34,553 nt of DNA, from the NCBI GenBank assembly GCA_900772495.1, contig CAAHEJ010000061.1, positions 1-34,553 of the forward strand. The letters are read 5' to 3'. The first letter of the stretch is position 1. Each line of letters opens with the position of its first letter. The position numbers and the translations under genes are program-made. Below the pieces are notes generated by a model. That model was not told the DNA's origin. It did no database searches and saw nothing but the letters and a program-made list of their open reading frames with translations. Shown one piece after another: positions 14,843 to 23,988 of the stretch. The stretch comes from an uncultured Campylobacter sp. GTDB lineage: Bacteria; Campylobacterota; Campylobacteria; Campylobacterales; Campylobacteraceae.

Positions 14843-15382
14843 TTAATCTTCGTTTTTGTAGCTTTTTAGGGCGAGTTCTTGTAGGGTGAAATTTGCGATT
14901 TTTTGGTGAGTAAAGCCCTCATTTTGCAAGAAATTCAGCAAACTTTGCTCCATAGCAAAAGCCGCTTTTAAGGCTTGTGCTGAAAGCTCAAAGCTCATCG
15001 GCTCAATGCGCTTGGGGATAAAGCCTAAAATGTGCGTTTGGGGCAAGTCGCCTGCTAGCTCCATATACTGCAAGGTTTGGAGCATTTCTACCTCGTGCGC
15101 ACTGCCACTAAATGATACTTTGGCGGGCATAGCCTCATAAGGAAAGAAAAACACCTCGCCAACTTCGCCATCATCAGCCTCTAAACAATCCAAAACTACC
15201 ATTTTGTCGTATTTAGCGATGAGATAGCTAAGTCGCAAGCCCAAAGTGCCGCCATCGATGAAATCAAGGCGACAGCTTGGGTGAGAAAAGGCGTAGTTTT
15301 TTGATATAAGTTTGCAAAGATGAACGCCTAAGCCCTCATCGGCAAACATTATGTTGCCTACGCCTAAGACAAGAAAATTCAA
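14843..15382 (-). CDS. hydD: [NiFe] hydrogenase maturation protease
   Basis: A 179-residue endopeptidase of the HyaD/HybD family that clips the C-terminus of the hydrogenase large subunit after nickel insertion. MNFLVLGVGNIMFADEGLGV holds the typical GxGNxxxxDEGxG start with the nickel-sensing Glu16, FIDGGTLGLRL and VVLDCLEA the central Asp, and GSAHEVEMLQTL the conserved His. The start codon is TTG at 15382, immediately after the TAG of hydC, with GAGG inside hydC. It is the last gene of hydABCD. The large subunit made upstream carries a matching 16-residue C-terminal extension. Confidence 0.92.
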   Translation of the reverse strand: MNFLVLGVGNIMFADEGLGVHLCKLISKNYAFSHPSCRLDFIDGGTLGLRLSYLIAKYDKMVVLDCLEADDGEVGEVFFFPYEAMPAKVSFSGSAHEVEMLQTLQYMELAGDLPQTHILGFIPKRIEPMSFELSAQALKAAFAMEQSLLNFLQNEGFTHQKIANFTLQELALKSYKNED

Positions 15383-16069
15383 CTAAGCCTCGTCTTTTTC
15401 AAATTTGTAGCCGCTAAATATCGCATCAAGTGCGCCGTCCTTGCCTTTGACGGCGTTAAACACAGCCATATAAATGTGGATACACACAAAAACAATGATA
15501 ACCCACATCAAAATCCTATGCCAAGTGCGCACCTCAGCAAGCCCGCCAAAAAGCGCCTCCACAGGACGAAGCACAGCCCCAAGCACACCTCCAAGCCCAT
15601 CGTGGTAGCAGTTCGCATACAAAATCAGCCCCGTGAGTATGATACCAGCGATGACAAGATAAAAAAGCGCATAGCTTGCAAACTGCAAAGGGTTATACAC
15701 GCCTTTGATTTTAGGGTGTTTGCCTAAAAAAAGATAGAATTTAATCTGCTCTATCCAAATTTTAGGGCTTAACACATCGCTAATGCTCGCTAACTCTTTT
15801 TTGCTGTGCTTGTCCGTGAAAAAAAGATAGGTCTTAAAAATCACGCAAGCTATCAGCACAAAGCCCGCTACTTCGTGTGCGAAGCGATATTTTGCCTGCA
15901 TAAAATTCACAGGCTCGCCCGTAGAAATAGGGCTTTGAAAGACATAAGAAAGGTAAAAGCCCGTTCCCACAAGCAAAACTATGCTCACAGCCCGCAACCA
16001 GTGCGTAGCGCGCACGCCTATGCTGAATTCATACACCGCTTTGCGTTTGTTTAAAACTGCATCTTGCAT
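15383..16069 (-). CDS. hydC: Hydrogenase cytochrome b subunit
   Basis: A 228-residue dihaem cytochrome b that anchors the hydrogenase to the inner membrane and passes electrons to menaquinone. Four hydrophobic helices are seen. Histidines in RATHWLRAVS (helix 1), RFAHEVAGFV (helix 2) and RTWHRILMWVIIVFVCIHIY (helix 4) are in the places where the family binds two haem b groups. It lies 11 nt after hydB and abuts hydD. Confidence 0.93.
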   Translation of the reverse strand: MQDAVLNKRKAVYEFSIGVRATHWLRAVSIVLLVGTGFYLSYVFQSPISTGEPVNFMQAKYRFAHEVAGFVLIACVIFKTYLFFTDKHSKKELASISDVLSPKIWIEQIKFYLFLGKHPKIKGVYNPLQFASYALFYLVIAGIILTGLILYANCYHDGLGGVLGAVLRPVEALFGGLAEVRTWHRILMWVIIVFVCIHIYMAVFNAVKGKDGALDAIFSGYKFEKDEA

Positions 16070-16080
16070 ACTCGCCCCCC

Positions 16081-17787
16081 TTACACATTTACTTTGTATT
16101 CGCTCAAATTGTTGCCCTTAGTGTCCATAACATGCACAGCACAAGCTATGCAAGGGTCGTAGCTGTGAATTTTGCGAATGATTTCAAGCGGTTGGGTTAC
16201 ATCGGCGATTTTAAGCCCGATTAAGCATTGCTCGTAGCTGCCGCCCACACCTTTGGCGTCTTTTGGCGAAGCGTTCCAAGTGCTAGGCACGACAGCTTGC
16301 CAATTCTCTATAACGCCGTCCTTTATGCGACACCAGTGGCTGAGCATTCCGCGTGGGACATTGCCTATGTAGCGTCCTTTGTATTCTTTTTTGCTGTCGA
16401 TGACATAAGGCGCGCAGGTGCTTTCATCGACTTTTAAATTTTCGATTAGGTTGTCAAAAGCCGTGAAAATGTTGTCCGATATGACTTTGGCTTCTATGCA
16501 GCGAGTTGCGGTGCGCCCAAGCGTGCTAAACACAGCTTCTAGCGGCAAGTTAGAGTCTTTTAAGAACTTATCCACTACCTTTACCACAGCCGCATTGCCT
16601 TTTGCGTAATTTACCACGATATTTGCCAAAGGTCCTACTTGTGCGGGTTCGCCGCCGTAGCGTGGGGCTTTTATCCAGCTGTATTTGCCCGCTGTGTCAA
16701 ACACCTTGCTCGCCACTTCGCTACCATCAGCACCTATGCTTTTGCCGTCTTTTAAGCCCGTGTAGTTAGGCTCTGTCTTGCCTTCATAAGGGTGCAAAGG
16801 CTCATTGTCTTTATACCAAGCGTGTGTGGCTTCTTCTGTAATAGCTGATTCATCGACTTCATACACTTGTGAAATGTCGCCGTTTTTGATATAGCCACTT
16901 TCAAAAAGCCACTCGTTTGCTCCAAGCTGAAATTCTTTGAAAGTGAGTAAATTCGGCACGCCTACATCATTAAGCACGCTTGCTTCTTTTGCATAAGCCT
17001 TGCCCGCCATTAGTAAGTCTGGGTAGTAGGCGCGATTGACAAAGTCCGCTACTTCTTTCATCTTTTCAGCAAATTCACCCATTCTTGCGGGGCTTAACAA
17101 GTCCATTACGCAAGTAACACCGCCCACGGTCAAACTTTGTGGGTGTGGTTGCTTTGAGCCAAGTATAGCCATAGCCTGAGCCACAACCCTTTGCACGCGC
17201 AAGCACTCCAAATAATGCGAAAGAGCGATTAAATTTTGTTCAGGCGTTAAGCGGTAGGTTGGATGCCCAAAGTAAGCGTTCGCAAAGGGTCCTAAATTCC
17301 CTTTATCCACAAAAGCCTTTACTTTCTTTTGCACTTCTAAAAGTTTGTCAGCACCCGTGCAAATAGGCGCGTCAGTGTATTTAAAGGCTTCATCGCTTGC
17401 CCTTTTGACATCAGCACTTAAAGCGCTTACTATATCAACCCAGTCAAGCCCGTGGAGTTGGTAAAAATGCACGGTGTGGTCGTGTAAGAAAAGCGCAGCG
17501 TTCATCAAAGTGCGTGTTAAAAGCGCATTGAGCGGCGGAGTGATACCAAGTGCGTTTTCCACAGCCACTATGCCAGCCTTGTAGTGCGAAAAGGTGCAAA
17601 CCCCGCAAATGCGTTGAGTCATAAAGCCCACATCTCGCGGGTCGCGCCCTTTGACGATAGTTTCTATGCCACGCCACAGCGTAGAACCAGCGTAGGCTTC
17701 TTTGACTACATTGTTATCATCAACGACAACTTCAACGCGCAAGTGTCCTTCTATCCGTGTGATAGGATCGACTATGATTTTTGACAT
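16081..17787 (-). CDS. hydB: [NiFe] hydrogenase large subunit
   Basis: A 568-residue large subunit of a membrane-bound uptake hydrogenase, which oxidises hydrogen in the periplasm. The nickel ligands are Cys61 and Cys64 in RICGVCTFSH and Cys546 and Cys549 in DPCIACAVH. HydD should cut after His552, removing the last 16 residues (VMDTKGNNLSEYKVNV). ITRIEGHLRVEV at the N-terminus is the usual L1-side signature. It has no signal of its own and is exported with HydA. It starts 3 nt after hydA. Confidence 0.96.
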   Translation of the reverse strand: MSKIIVDPITRIEGHLRVEVVVDDNNVVKEAYAGSTLWRGIETIVKGRDPRDVGFMTQRICGVCTFSHYKAGIVAVENALGITPPLNALLTRTLMNAALFLHDHTVHFYQLHGLDWVDIVSALSADVKRASDEAFKYTDAPICTGADKLLEVQKKVKAFVDKGNLGPFANAYFGHPTYRLTPEQNLIALSHYLECLRVQRVVAQAMAILGSKQPHPQSLTVGGVTCVMDLLSPARMGEFAEKMKEVADFVNRAYYPDLLMAGKAYAKEASVLNDVGVPNLLTFKEFQLGANEWLFESGYIKNGDISQVYEVDESAITEEATHAWYKDNEPLHPYEGKTEPNYTGLKDGKSIGADGSEVASKVFDTAGKYSWIKAPRYGGEPAQVGPLANIVVNYAKGNAAVVKVVDKFLKDSNLPLEAVFSTLGRTATRCIEAKVISDNIFTAFDNLIENLKVDESTCAPYVIDSKKEYKGRYIGNVPRGMLSHWCRIKDGVIENWQAVVPSTWNASPKDAKGVGGSYEQCLIGLKIADVTQPLEIIRKIHSYDPCIACAVHVMDTKGNNLSEYKVNV

Positions 17788-17790
17788 TTT

Positions 17791-18927
17791 TTACTCCTTA
17801 TCTTTTTTCGCCGAAGCGATAGCCGCGTGTGCGGCGATAGCCACGCCTGTTAAGCAAAGCACGCCTATGCCGATTTTATCGGCTGTCGCGTCCGCACCGC
17901 TACCAAAGACGGTGTCAAACTGCCTTGAAGCCATAGGCTCTTCAAAGGGCTGCATTGTGTCCCAAAAATCTGGCTCAGAGCAGCCTATACAGCCGTGTCC
18001 TGCTTGGATAGGCCAGCTTGTGTGTGAGTTAAAGCGCTCACGCGAGCAGTTGTTAAAGGTGTAAGGTCCCTTACAGCCTACCTTATAAAGGCAATAGCCC
18101 TTTTTCGCGCCCTCATCGCCAAAATGCTCGACAAATTCGCCCGCATCAAAACGCCCGCGCCTTTCGCACAAATCGTGTATGCGTAGCCCATAAGCCCATT
18201 TTGGGCGGTTATAAACATCAAGTGCTGGGGCTTCTTTAAAGAGTAAAAACTGCAAGACATTGCCGACTATGTTTTTCTCGCTTGGCGGACAGCCCGGGAC
18301 ATTGATAATAGCTTTGTTTGTTACCTTGTGTAAGGGTTTAGAGTTGCTTGGGTTTGGGTTAGCCGCTTGAATTCCGCCAAAGCTTGAACAGGTGCCGATA
18401 GCCAAAATCGCCTTAGCGTTCTCACAGGCTTCTTTTGCGATTTGAAAGCCCGTTTTGCCGTGCGCGCCAACTGTGAGATAGCTTTCAGTGCTGCCTGTGG
18501 GAATGCCACCTTCTACCATTAAAATGTAGTTGCCCTTGTGCTTTTTCATCGAATTTTCAAGGGTTTGCTCGGCTTGCCAGCCAGAAGCTGCCATCACAGT
18601 TTCGTGGTATTCTAGCGAAATGTGGTCGAAAATCAAGCTATCAATAGTCGGCGTTTCGCTGCGAAGCAAGCTCTCACTGCACCCTGTGCATTCTGCCATA
18701 TGTAGCCAAATCACAGGGGCGCGGTCTGCTAGCTCAGCCGCACGCGCTACCACAGGCACAAAGCTCGCAGGCAAAGCCATAAAAGCCGTCATCGCCCCAG
18801 CCCATTTCATAAAATCACGGCGCGAAAAGCCCGCTTCACTCAAAGCCTGCTTAATCGAACGCTTGGAATTCAGCGCAGGCAACTTTTCTAGCTCGTTTAA
18901 ACGAGCCTCAAACTCTTGTATTTGCAT
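17791..18927 (-). CDS. hydA: [NiFe] hydrogenase small subunit with Tat signal
   Basis: A 378-residue iron-sulfur subunit. SRRDFMKWAG (residues 35-44) followed by a hydrophobic stretch to ARAA (61-64) is a twin-arginine signal that exports the folded HydAB dimer. Cys80 and Cys83 in AECTGCSESLLR and later cysteines (GTCSSFGG, VPGCPPSE, CKGPYTFNNC, GHGCIGCSEPDFWD) ligate the Fe-S clusters. The C-terminal IGIGVLCLTGVAIAAHAAIA helix anchors the protein next to HydC. First gene of hydABCD. AAAGGGG precedes the ATG. The pre-signal part of 34 residues is long for the family. Confidence 0.96.
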   Translation of the reverse strand: MQIQEFEARLNELEKLPALNSKRSIKQALSEAGFSRRDFMKWAGAMTAFMALPASFVPVVARAAELADRAPVIWLHMAECTGCSESLLRSETPTIDSLIFDHISLEYHETVMAASGWQAEQTLENSMKKHKGNYILMVEGGIPTGSTESYLTVGAHGKTGFQIAKEACENAKAILAIGTCSSFGGIQAANPNPSNSKPLHKVTNKAIINVPGCPPSEKNIVGNVLQFLLFKEAPALDVYNRPKWAYGLRIHDLCERRGRFDAGEFVEHFGDEGAKKGYCLYKVGCKGPYTFNNCSRERFNSHTSWPIQAGHGCIGCSEPDFWDTMQPFEEPMASRQFDTVFGSGADATADKIGIGVLCLTGVAIAAHAAIASAKKDKE

Positions 18928-18969
18928 TATTTCCCCTTTCGGTATAAATTTTTAAACAAAAATTAAATT

Positions 18970-18975
18970 TTTATA
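18970..18975 (-). promoter_or_regulatory. Possible -10 box of hydABCD
   Basis: TATAAA on the minus strand in an AT-rich region, about 42 nt before the hydA ATG. Confidence 0.4.
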
Positions 18976-18982
18976 TGATAAA

Positions 18983-19022
18983 CAAAAAAGTCTTAAAAAT
19001 TCCTTAAATTTTGACTTTTTTG
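18983..19022 (-). terminator. Probable terminator of the macAB-tolC operon
   Basis: CAAAAAAGTC (18983-18992) and GACTTTTTTG (19013-19022) pair, with further AT pairs inside (TTAAAAATT / AAATTTT). Read on the minus strand, the stem ends in a T run. It lies 54 nt after the TolC-like gene and before the hydA promoter. Confidence 0.5.
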
Positions 19023-19075
19023 CTTTTTTTGTGCTAAATTTACCCAAACGCCTTTTTCGTGCTTTTCACACATTT

Positions 19076-20428
19076 TTACTCTCTTTCATCGCTGATAGTA
19101 GTGATTTGATAATAAGAATTTATGGTTTTAAGCAAATTTAAACGAGAGCGCAAAATTTCTTGTGAGCTGTTGATAAAGCTGTTGCGCGCGTCTAAATAAT
19201 CTTTCATTTCAGCGCGCCCAAATTCATACTTTTGCAAGTAGGCTTTGGCGATTTGCTCTCTTTTGGTGTTGATGATTTTGATATTTTCGTAAAGTTTTGT
19301 GTTAAACTCATAGTCTTTATAGCAAGCATAAAATTCGTTTAAAGCACCTTGCAAAGCCTGTTCGTAGCTTGCTTTCAAGCTCTCATACGAAAAGCGCGAA
19401 ATTTGGATATTTTGCTTTATGCGCCCATAATCCAAAAAAGGCAAAGAAATTTGCAAACTCCCGCCTAAATTCAGCAGTTTAAAGCTCTCGCCCAAATCCT
19501 TATCACTGCCGCTTAAACTTGCGCCCAAAGAAACACTTGGATACATAGACTTTTGCATTATTTTATAATCCTTAAACGCCGCATTTAAGGAATTTGCCTT
19601 TGAGCGCACATCGGGGCGTTTGGCAAAAATGTCGGTTGAGACATTAAAATCCACTCCAAGCTCTTTAAAATCGCTCAAAGATAAAGACGCTAGCCTTTCA
19701 ATGCTCGCAAAATTCTCTTTTTTACCCAGCAAATCCTTTAAATTCTTAATGATAAGCTCTTTGTTTTGAGAGTTTGTGAGTAAATTTTGCCTTGCGCTTA
19801 AAAGGCTTTGTTCTATGTTGAGCAAATCAAGCTCTTCAACGCGCCCGTAGCGGTATTTGAGCGAGTAAATGTTTTTGGATTCTTCTAAATTTTTAATGTA
19901 TTCGTTTAAAAGTTTTTCCACATCGTTAAAATAAAGCAGCTCAAAGGCGTTGTTGATAGTGGAATTTACAAGGCTTAATTTTAGGCTTTCTAAGTCATAA
20001 AGGCTTGCTTTGGCGCTAAATTCACTCGCGCTTAATGAGTCTTTTACCTTGCCGTAAATATCAAGCTCATAGCTTAAATTTAGGGCGTTTGAAAAGCTAT
20101 TGCTTCGCACCCCAAGCCGCAAATCTCTTGCTAAATTCGCGGCTAAATTTGCGCTTAAATTTGGATACATATCAAAGTTGATGAGCTTGTAGCGCGACAC
20201 CGCACTTAAAAAGCTATACCGCGCCACTGCTATGTCGGCGTTGTGTTCGAGCATTTGCGCTACAAGTATGTTTAAAGCGTTGTTTTGATAAGCTTTCCAC
20301 CACGCCTTGCCCTCCAAAACATTTTCGCTGTGTAGGGTTTGAGAATTTGCCCTTGTGTAATCATCAAATTTATCAGCGCACCCGCTCAAAAACAAGGCGC
20401 AAAGTGCGTAAAAAACAAGTTTTTTCAT
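19076..20428 (-). CDS. TolC-like outer-membrane efflux lipoprotein
   Basis: A 450-residue member of the outer-membrane factor family (NodT/CusC type). MKKLVFYALCALFLSGCADK is a lipoprotein signal with Cys17 as the lipid site. ENVLEGKAWWKAYQNNALN near the mature start is typical of the family, followed by two long helical repeats (VARYSFLSAVSRYKL, and after residue 240 FAKRPDVRSKANSLNAAF). It should form the trimeric exit duct for MacAB. I start at 20428, after AAAGGA inside the macB end; only one base separates the two genes. C. jejuni Cj0608 is the likely counterpart by operon position. Confidence 0.87.
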   Translation of the reverse strand: MKKLVFYALCALFLSGCADKFDDYTRANSQTLHSENVLEGKAWWKAYQNNALNILVAQMLEHNADIAVARYSFLSAVSRYKLINFDMYPNLSANLAANLARDLRLGVRSNSFSNALNLSYELDIYGKVKDSLSASEFSAKASLYDLESLKLSLVNSTINNAFELLYFNDVEKLLNEYIKNLEESKNIYSLKYRYGRVEELDLLNIEQSLLSARQNLLTNSQNKELIIKNLKDLLGKKENFASIERLASLSLSDFKELGVDFNVSTDIFAKRPDVRSKANSLNAAFKDYKIMQKSMYPSVSLGASLSGSDKDLGESFKLLNLGGSLQISLPFLDYGRIKQNIQISRFSYESLKASYEQALQGALNEFYACYKDYEFNTKLYENIKIINTKREQIAKAYLQKYEFGRAEMKDYLDARNSFINSSQEILRSRLNLLKTINSYYQITTISDERE

Positions 20429-20429
20429 T

Positions 20430-22646
20430 TTATTCCTTTGACAAAGCATTGATAGGATTTAAATTCGCCGCATTTTTTGCGGGGAAAAACCCAAAAATTA
20501 AGCCGATAAGCACAGAGCTAGCAAGCCCAAGCACCACAGAACCGCTTGAAACTATCATCAAAAAGTCCGTGCTTACGGAGTTAAAGGCAAAGACGATAAG
20601 GGCGCAAAGCCCCACGCCAAGCACCGCTCCCATCATACAAATCATCACCGCTTCGATGAGAAACTGAAACAAAATGTCCTCTTTTCGCGCCCCGATTGCC
20701 ATTCTTATGCCGATTTCGCGTGTGCGCTCGCTCACTGAAACTATCATTATATTCATCACGCCTATACCGCCTACTACTAGGGCGATGACGGCTATGCAGG
20801 TGATTAAAAGCGTCATTGTCGCCATATTTTCTTCGATTGATTGCCTAATAGAGTCTGAATTTATGGTGAAAAAGTCCTTTTTACCGCGTTTGATTTCAAG
20901 TGTTCTAACCATAGCTTCCTCAGCAAGGGCTGGGCTAGCGTCATCTCGCACTTTGGCGATGATTTGCTCGACTACACGCGAGCCTGTGATTTTGTTGCGT
21001 AGCGTGGTGTAGGGCGTGTAAATGCGCACGGTTATGTCCGTGTCTGGGCGGCGGCTGTCCTTTTCTAAAATGCCGATGATTTTAAAGGGCTGTTTGTTGC
21101 AAATGATGGTTTTGCCGATGATTTGTTCGGGCAAAAAGCCATCAAATAGCCGTTTGCGCCCGTTGTCATCAATGACTGCTACATTGTCGGCGTTGCTGAC
21201 TTCGCTTTCGTTAAAAAAGCGTCCTGTGCCTAAATTTAAGCCCTTTATGCTGAAAATGCTTACTCCGCCGCCCTCCATTTTCGCGCTTAAAGATATGTTG
21301 CCATAGGTGGCGATGCTGCTTGTGCCGTCTTGTGCTTCGACTGATTCTAGCTGGGGCAGGCTTTTAAGGGCATACAAATCGCTTAAAGCAAGTTTTACCT
21401 TGCCTGAGCGAATGTCGCCAAAGCCCCTGCCGCCGCGCACTTCAATGGTATTTGTCCCAAGCCTTGAAATGCTTTCTAAAATTTGCTTTTGTGAGCCAAG
21501 CCCGAGTGCTACGACACTTACAACCGATGCTATGCCGATGATTATGCCTAGCATAGTTAAAAGCGAGCGAAGTTTATGCGCTAATATCGATGAGTAAGCG
21601 ATTTTGAGACATTCTATGATTTGGTTTTTGAGTAAATGGTAGGTTTTGATTTCTTGTGGCATTGCTGTGAGTGGAATTTGCACCTTTTGAGCGGAATTTG
21701 TGTCGCTTGTCATTGCGAGCAAGCCCTTAGGCGAAGCGTGGCAATCCATTGAATTTTTAGAATTTGCACTTGAAATTTGCGAATTTTCATTTAAATTTAG
21801 ACTTTGCGTTGAATTTTGCTTTAAATTTACGCTTGAATTTAAGTTTTGAGTTAAATTTTGCGCTGAATTTTCGCCGTTTTTGTCATTTTGAGCTTTCGCA
21901 GAAAGCGAAAAATCCACGCTTGATTTTGAATTTTCTTTGTTAGAAATTGATTCTTCGCTATTTGCAAAATGATGAGCGTTTGAATTTAGGCTATCTTTGA
22001 TGATTTCGCCGTCTTTTATCTCTATGATACGCCCAGCCTTTGCGGCTATTGTCGGGTCGTGAGTAACCAAAACTATGGTATGTCCTTGCGAATTTAGCCT
22101 TTGTAAGATGTCAAGCACCATCACACCGCTTTTGCTGTCAAGTGCGCCCGTTGGCTCATCGGCTAAAATCAAATCCCCGCCGTTCATCAAAGCCCTTGCG
22201 ATACTCACGCGCTGTTGTTGTCCGCCGCTTAGCTCGTTTGGCTTTGAGTTAAATTTGTCCGCAAGCTCTAAATTTGCTAAAAGCTCTTTCGCCCGCTCAT
22301 CTCGCTTTTGAGAGCTAACGCCCGCATAAACGGCAGGCAAAGCCACATTTTCTTTCGCGCTCATCAGGCTTAAAAGGTTGTAGCGTTGAAAGATAAAGCC
22401 GATTTTTTCGCGCCTTAAACGAGACTTTTCATCGCTGTTGAGCTTGGTTACTTCATAGTTGGCAAAGACATAAGAACCGCTACTTGGCTCGTCCAAAGTG
22501 CCGATAATGTTTAAAAGCGTGGTTTTACCGCTCCCGCTTTGCCCGATGATAGCCACAAATTCGCCTTTTTTAATATGCAAATTTATGCCCCTTAAAATCT
22601 GCGTTTGCCCGATATTTTTGCGTATATTTGTAAGCCTTATCATCAT
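20430..22646 (-). CDS. macB: MacB-type ABC exporter with an expanded linker
   Basis: MacB joins an ABC ATPase to a four-helix membrane part with a large periplasmic loop and drives export of macrolides, peptides or lipoproteins through a TolC duct. Walker A GQSGSGKT (35-42), signature LSGGQQQR (139-146), Walker B LILADE (159-164) and the H-loop VTHD (194-197) are intact. The first helix starts near 355 (LAHKLRSLLTMLGIIIG), and GIGVMNIMIVSVSERTREIG, the family mark, is in the C-terminal part. Residues about 219-335 are a low-complexity Ser/Asn/Gln linker, which makes the protein about 90 residues longer than E. coli MacB. The linker holds DFSLSAKAQND and DCHASPKGLLAMT, products of dispersed repeats. 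ATG 22646 follows AAGGG; macA lies 77 nt upstream. Confidence 0.92.
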   Translation of the reverse strand: MMIRLTNIRKNIGQTQILRGINLHIKKGEFVAIIGQSGSGKTTLLNIIGTLDEPSSGSYVFANYEVTKLNSDEKSRLRREKIGFIFQRYNLLSLMSAKENVALPAVYAGVSSQKRDERAKELLANLELADKFNSKPNELSGGQQQRVSIARALMNGGDLILADEPTGALDSKSGVMVLDILQRLNSQGHTIVLVTHDPTIAAKAGRIIEIKDGEIIKDSLNSNAHHFANSEESISNKENSKSSVDFSLSAKAQNDKNGENSAQNLTQNLNSSVNLKQNSTQSLNLNENSQISSANSKNSMDCHASPKGLLAMTSDTNSAQKVQIPLTAMPQEIKTYHLLKNQIIECLKIAYSSILAHKLRSLLTMLGIIIGIASVVSVVALGLGSQKQILESISRLGTNTIEVRGGRGFGDIRSGKVKLALSDLYALKSLPQLESVEAQDGTSSIATYGNISLSAKMEGGGVSIFSIKGLNLGTGRFFNESEVSNADNVAVIDDNGRKRLFDGFLPEQIIGKTIICNKQPFKIIGILEKDSRRPDTDITVRIYTPYTTLRNKITGSRVVEQIIAKVRDDASPALAEEAMVRTLEIKRGKKDFFTINSDSIRQSIEENMATMTLLITCIAVIALVVGGIGVMNIMIVSVSERTREIGIRMAIGARKEDILFQFLIEAVMICMMGAVLGVGLCALIVFAFNSVSTDFLMIVSSGSVVLGLASSVLIGLIFGFFPAKNAANLNPINALSKE
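21709..21914. repeat. Dispersed repeats within the macB linker
   Basis: Two units lie here: 21709-21748 (GTCATTGCGAGC ... GCGTGGCAATCCA, a type seen in many bacterial genomes) and 21882-21914 (GTCATTTTGAGCTTTCGCAG then AAAGCGAAAAATCC). The second closely matches units in the glycosyltransferase at 3548-3676. Between them the DNA is a string of AAATTC/AAATTT motifs spaced about 10-15 bp apart. All remain in frame with macB. Confidence 0.8.
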
Positions 22647-22723
22647 CTTGCCCTTAAATTTGCGCCTAAATTCTGGCGTAAATTCAGCCTTTTTGCTTTG
22701 AAATTCATACTCTTTGCCCTTTA

Positions 22724-23956
22724 TCAGTGCATAGGCGGTCTCATACCGCTTGATTTGCCTGTTTTTGCGCTGCTTGAAAGCACAAGCAAATCATTTTCGC
22801 TCACCCCGTCTAAAATCTGCGTGTTTATGCTGTCTTTAATGCCGATTTTCACATAGCTTTTGATGATTTGCCCGCCACGCAAAAGCTCGACAAAATAGCC
22901 CCCTTTGTCGTTTTTTATCGCGTAAGTTGGCACGGCTAGGGCGTTTGGTGCGCTTTTTATCACTATGGAGTTTTCCACGCTCATTCCTATGCGTAAGAAA
23001 TTGTCCCTGTTTTTCACAAAAACCTTGGCGTAGTAGTAAATCGCGCTCGTGCTTGAACTGCTCGTGCTGCTGCTTGATGAGTTTGATTTAGCATCGCTTG
23101 TTGTGGTGTTTGCTGGGTCTATGCTTGAAATTTTGGCTTCGTATTTTTTCTCTGGGTCGTTTAAAATGCTAAATTTCACGGCTGTGCCGACTTTGATTTT
23201 GCTCACATCGGCTTCTGCGATTTCCATACGAATTTCCATTTCGTCTAAATTTGCGATTTTTACGATAGTGGGCGTGCTTTGGTTTGCATTAACCGTTTGC
23301 CCCTCATCAACGGCTACATTGATGATAATGCCGTCCATCGGCGCTCTTATCGTGGTGTAGCCTAAATCTTTCTCGGCGTTTTTGAGCGTGATTTCAAGCT
23401 GCACGACTTGGGCGTCTAAATCCGCCACGCTTGCTTTTAAGCTGTAAAAGTTGTTTTTAAGCGTTTCTAAATTCTCCAAACTCGTGGCTTTGTTGCTGTA
23501 AAGTTTTTGCTCTCTTTGATACTGCGAACTAGCGATTTCAAGCGCGACTTTTTTGCTTTCTAAATTCGCCTTAGTGCTTGCTAGCTGCGCTTTGGTAATG
23601 TCTAAATCATTTTGCTGCTTGTCTTTGTCAATCTGCGCGATTAAATCCCCAGCCTTTACCTTGTCGCCGATTTGCACATAAAGTTTGGTGATTTGCCCGC
23701 TTACCTGTGCGCCGACATCAACTTGCTCTTTGGCATACACTTCGCCCACAGCTTCTATGCTTTGGTCTATGTTCATACGCACGATACTCTGCGTGGCAAG
23801 CTGAGCCTTGTCATCTTTTTTAAAAAAGCCCACATACAAAGCCACTGCGCCCACGCACAACACAATCACAATGATGAGAGTTTTTTTGCTTGGCTTTTTG
23901 GCTTTGAATTTGCCAAATGCGCCTTTGAAGCTCGTTTTTAAGCTGTCTAATTTCAT
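22724..23956 (-). CDS. macA: MacA-type periplasmic adaptor
   Basis: A 410-residue membrane fusion protein that links MacB to the outer-membrane duct. A single N-terminal helix (LIIVIVLCVGAVALYVGFF) anchors it. QVDVGAQVSGQITKLYVQIG, KVKAGDLIAQID is the first half of the lipoyl domain; a long coiled-coil hairpin follows (KAQLASTKANLESKKVALEI onwards), then TIRAPMDGIIINVAVDEGQT, the second lipoyl half, and beta-barrel parts. A Ser/Thr-rich stretch (SNSSSSSTSSSSTS, near 293-306) interrupts the barrel. I start at 23956 (after AAAAGGAC); the frame upstream to 23974 is an in-frame TTG overlapping the ribosome site. First gene of macA-macB-tolC. Confidence 0.9.
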   Translation of the reverse strand: MKLDSLKTSFKGAFGKFKAKKPSKKTLIIVIVLCVGAVALYVGFFKKDDKAQLATQSIVRMNIDQSIEAVGEVYAKEQVDVGAQVSGQITKLYVQIGDKVKAGDLIAQIDKDKQQNDLDITKAQLASTKANLESKKVALEIASSQYQREQKLYSNKATSLENLETLKNNFYSLKASVADLDAQVVQLEITLKNAEKDLGYTTIRAPMDGIIINVAVDEGQTVNANQSTPTIVKIANLDEMEIRMEIAEADVSKIKVGTAVKFSILNDPEKKYEAKISSIDPANTTTSDAKSNSSSSSTSSSSTSAIYYYAKVFVKNRDNFLRIGMSVENSIVIKSAPNALAVPTYAIKNDKGGYFVELLRGGQIIKSYVKIGIKDSINTQILDGVSENDLLVLSSSAKTGKSSGMRPPMH

Positions 23957-23988
23957 TTTTGTCCTTTTTGTCAAAAAAATTTAGGCAA

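Noticed and set aside
15380..15385. Frameshift or gene fusion between hydC and hydD
   Set aside because: The TAG of hydC is followed directly by a TTG start with GAGG before it, a normal tight junction; both proteins are full length.
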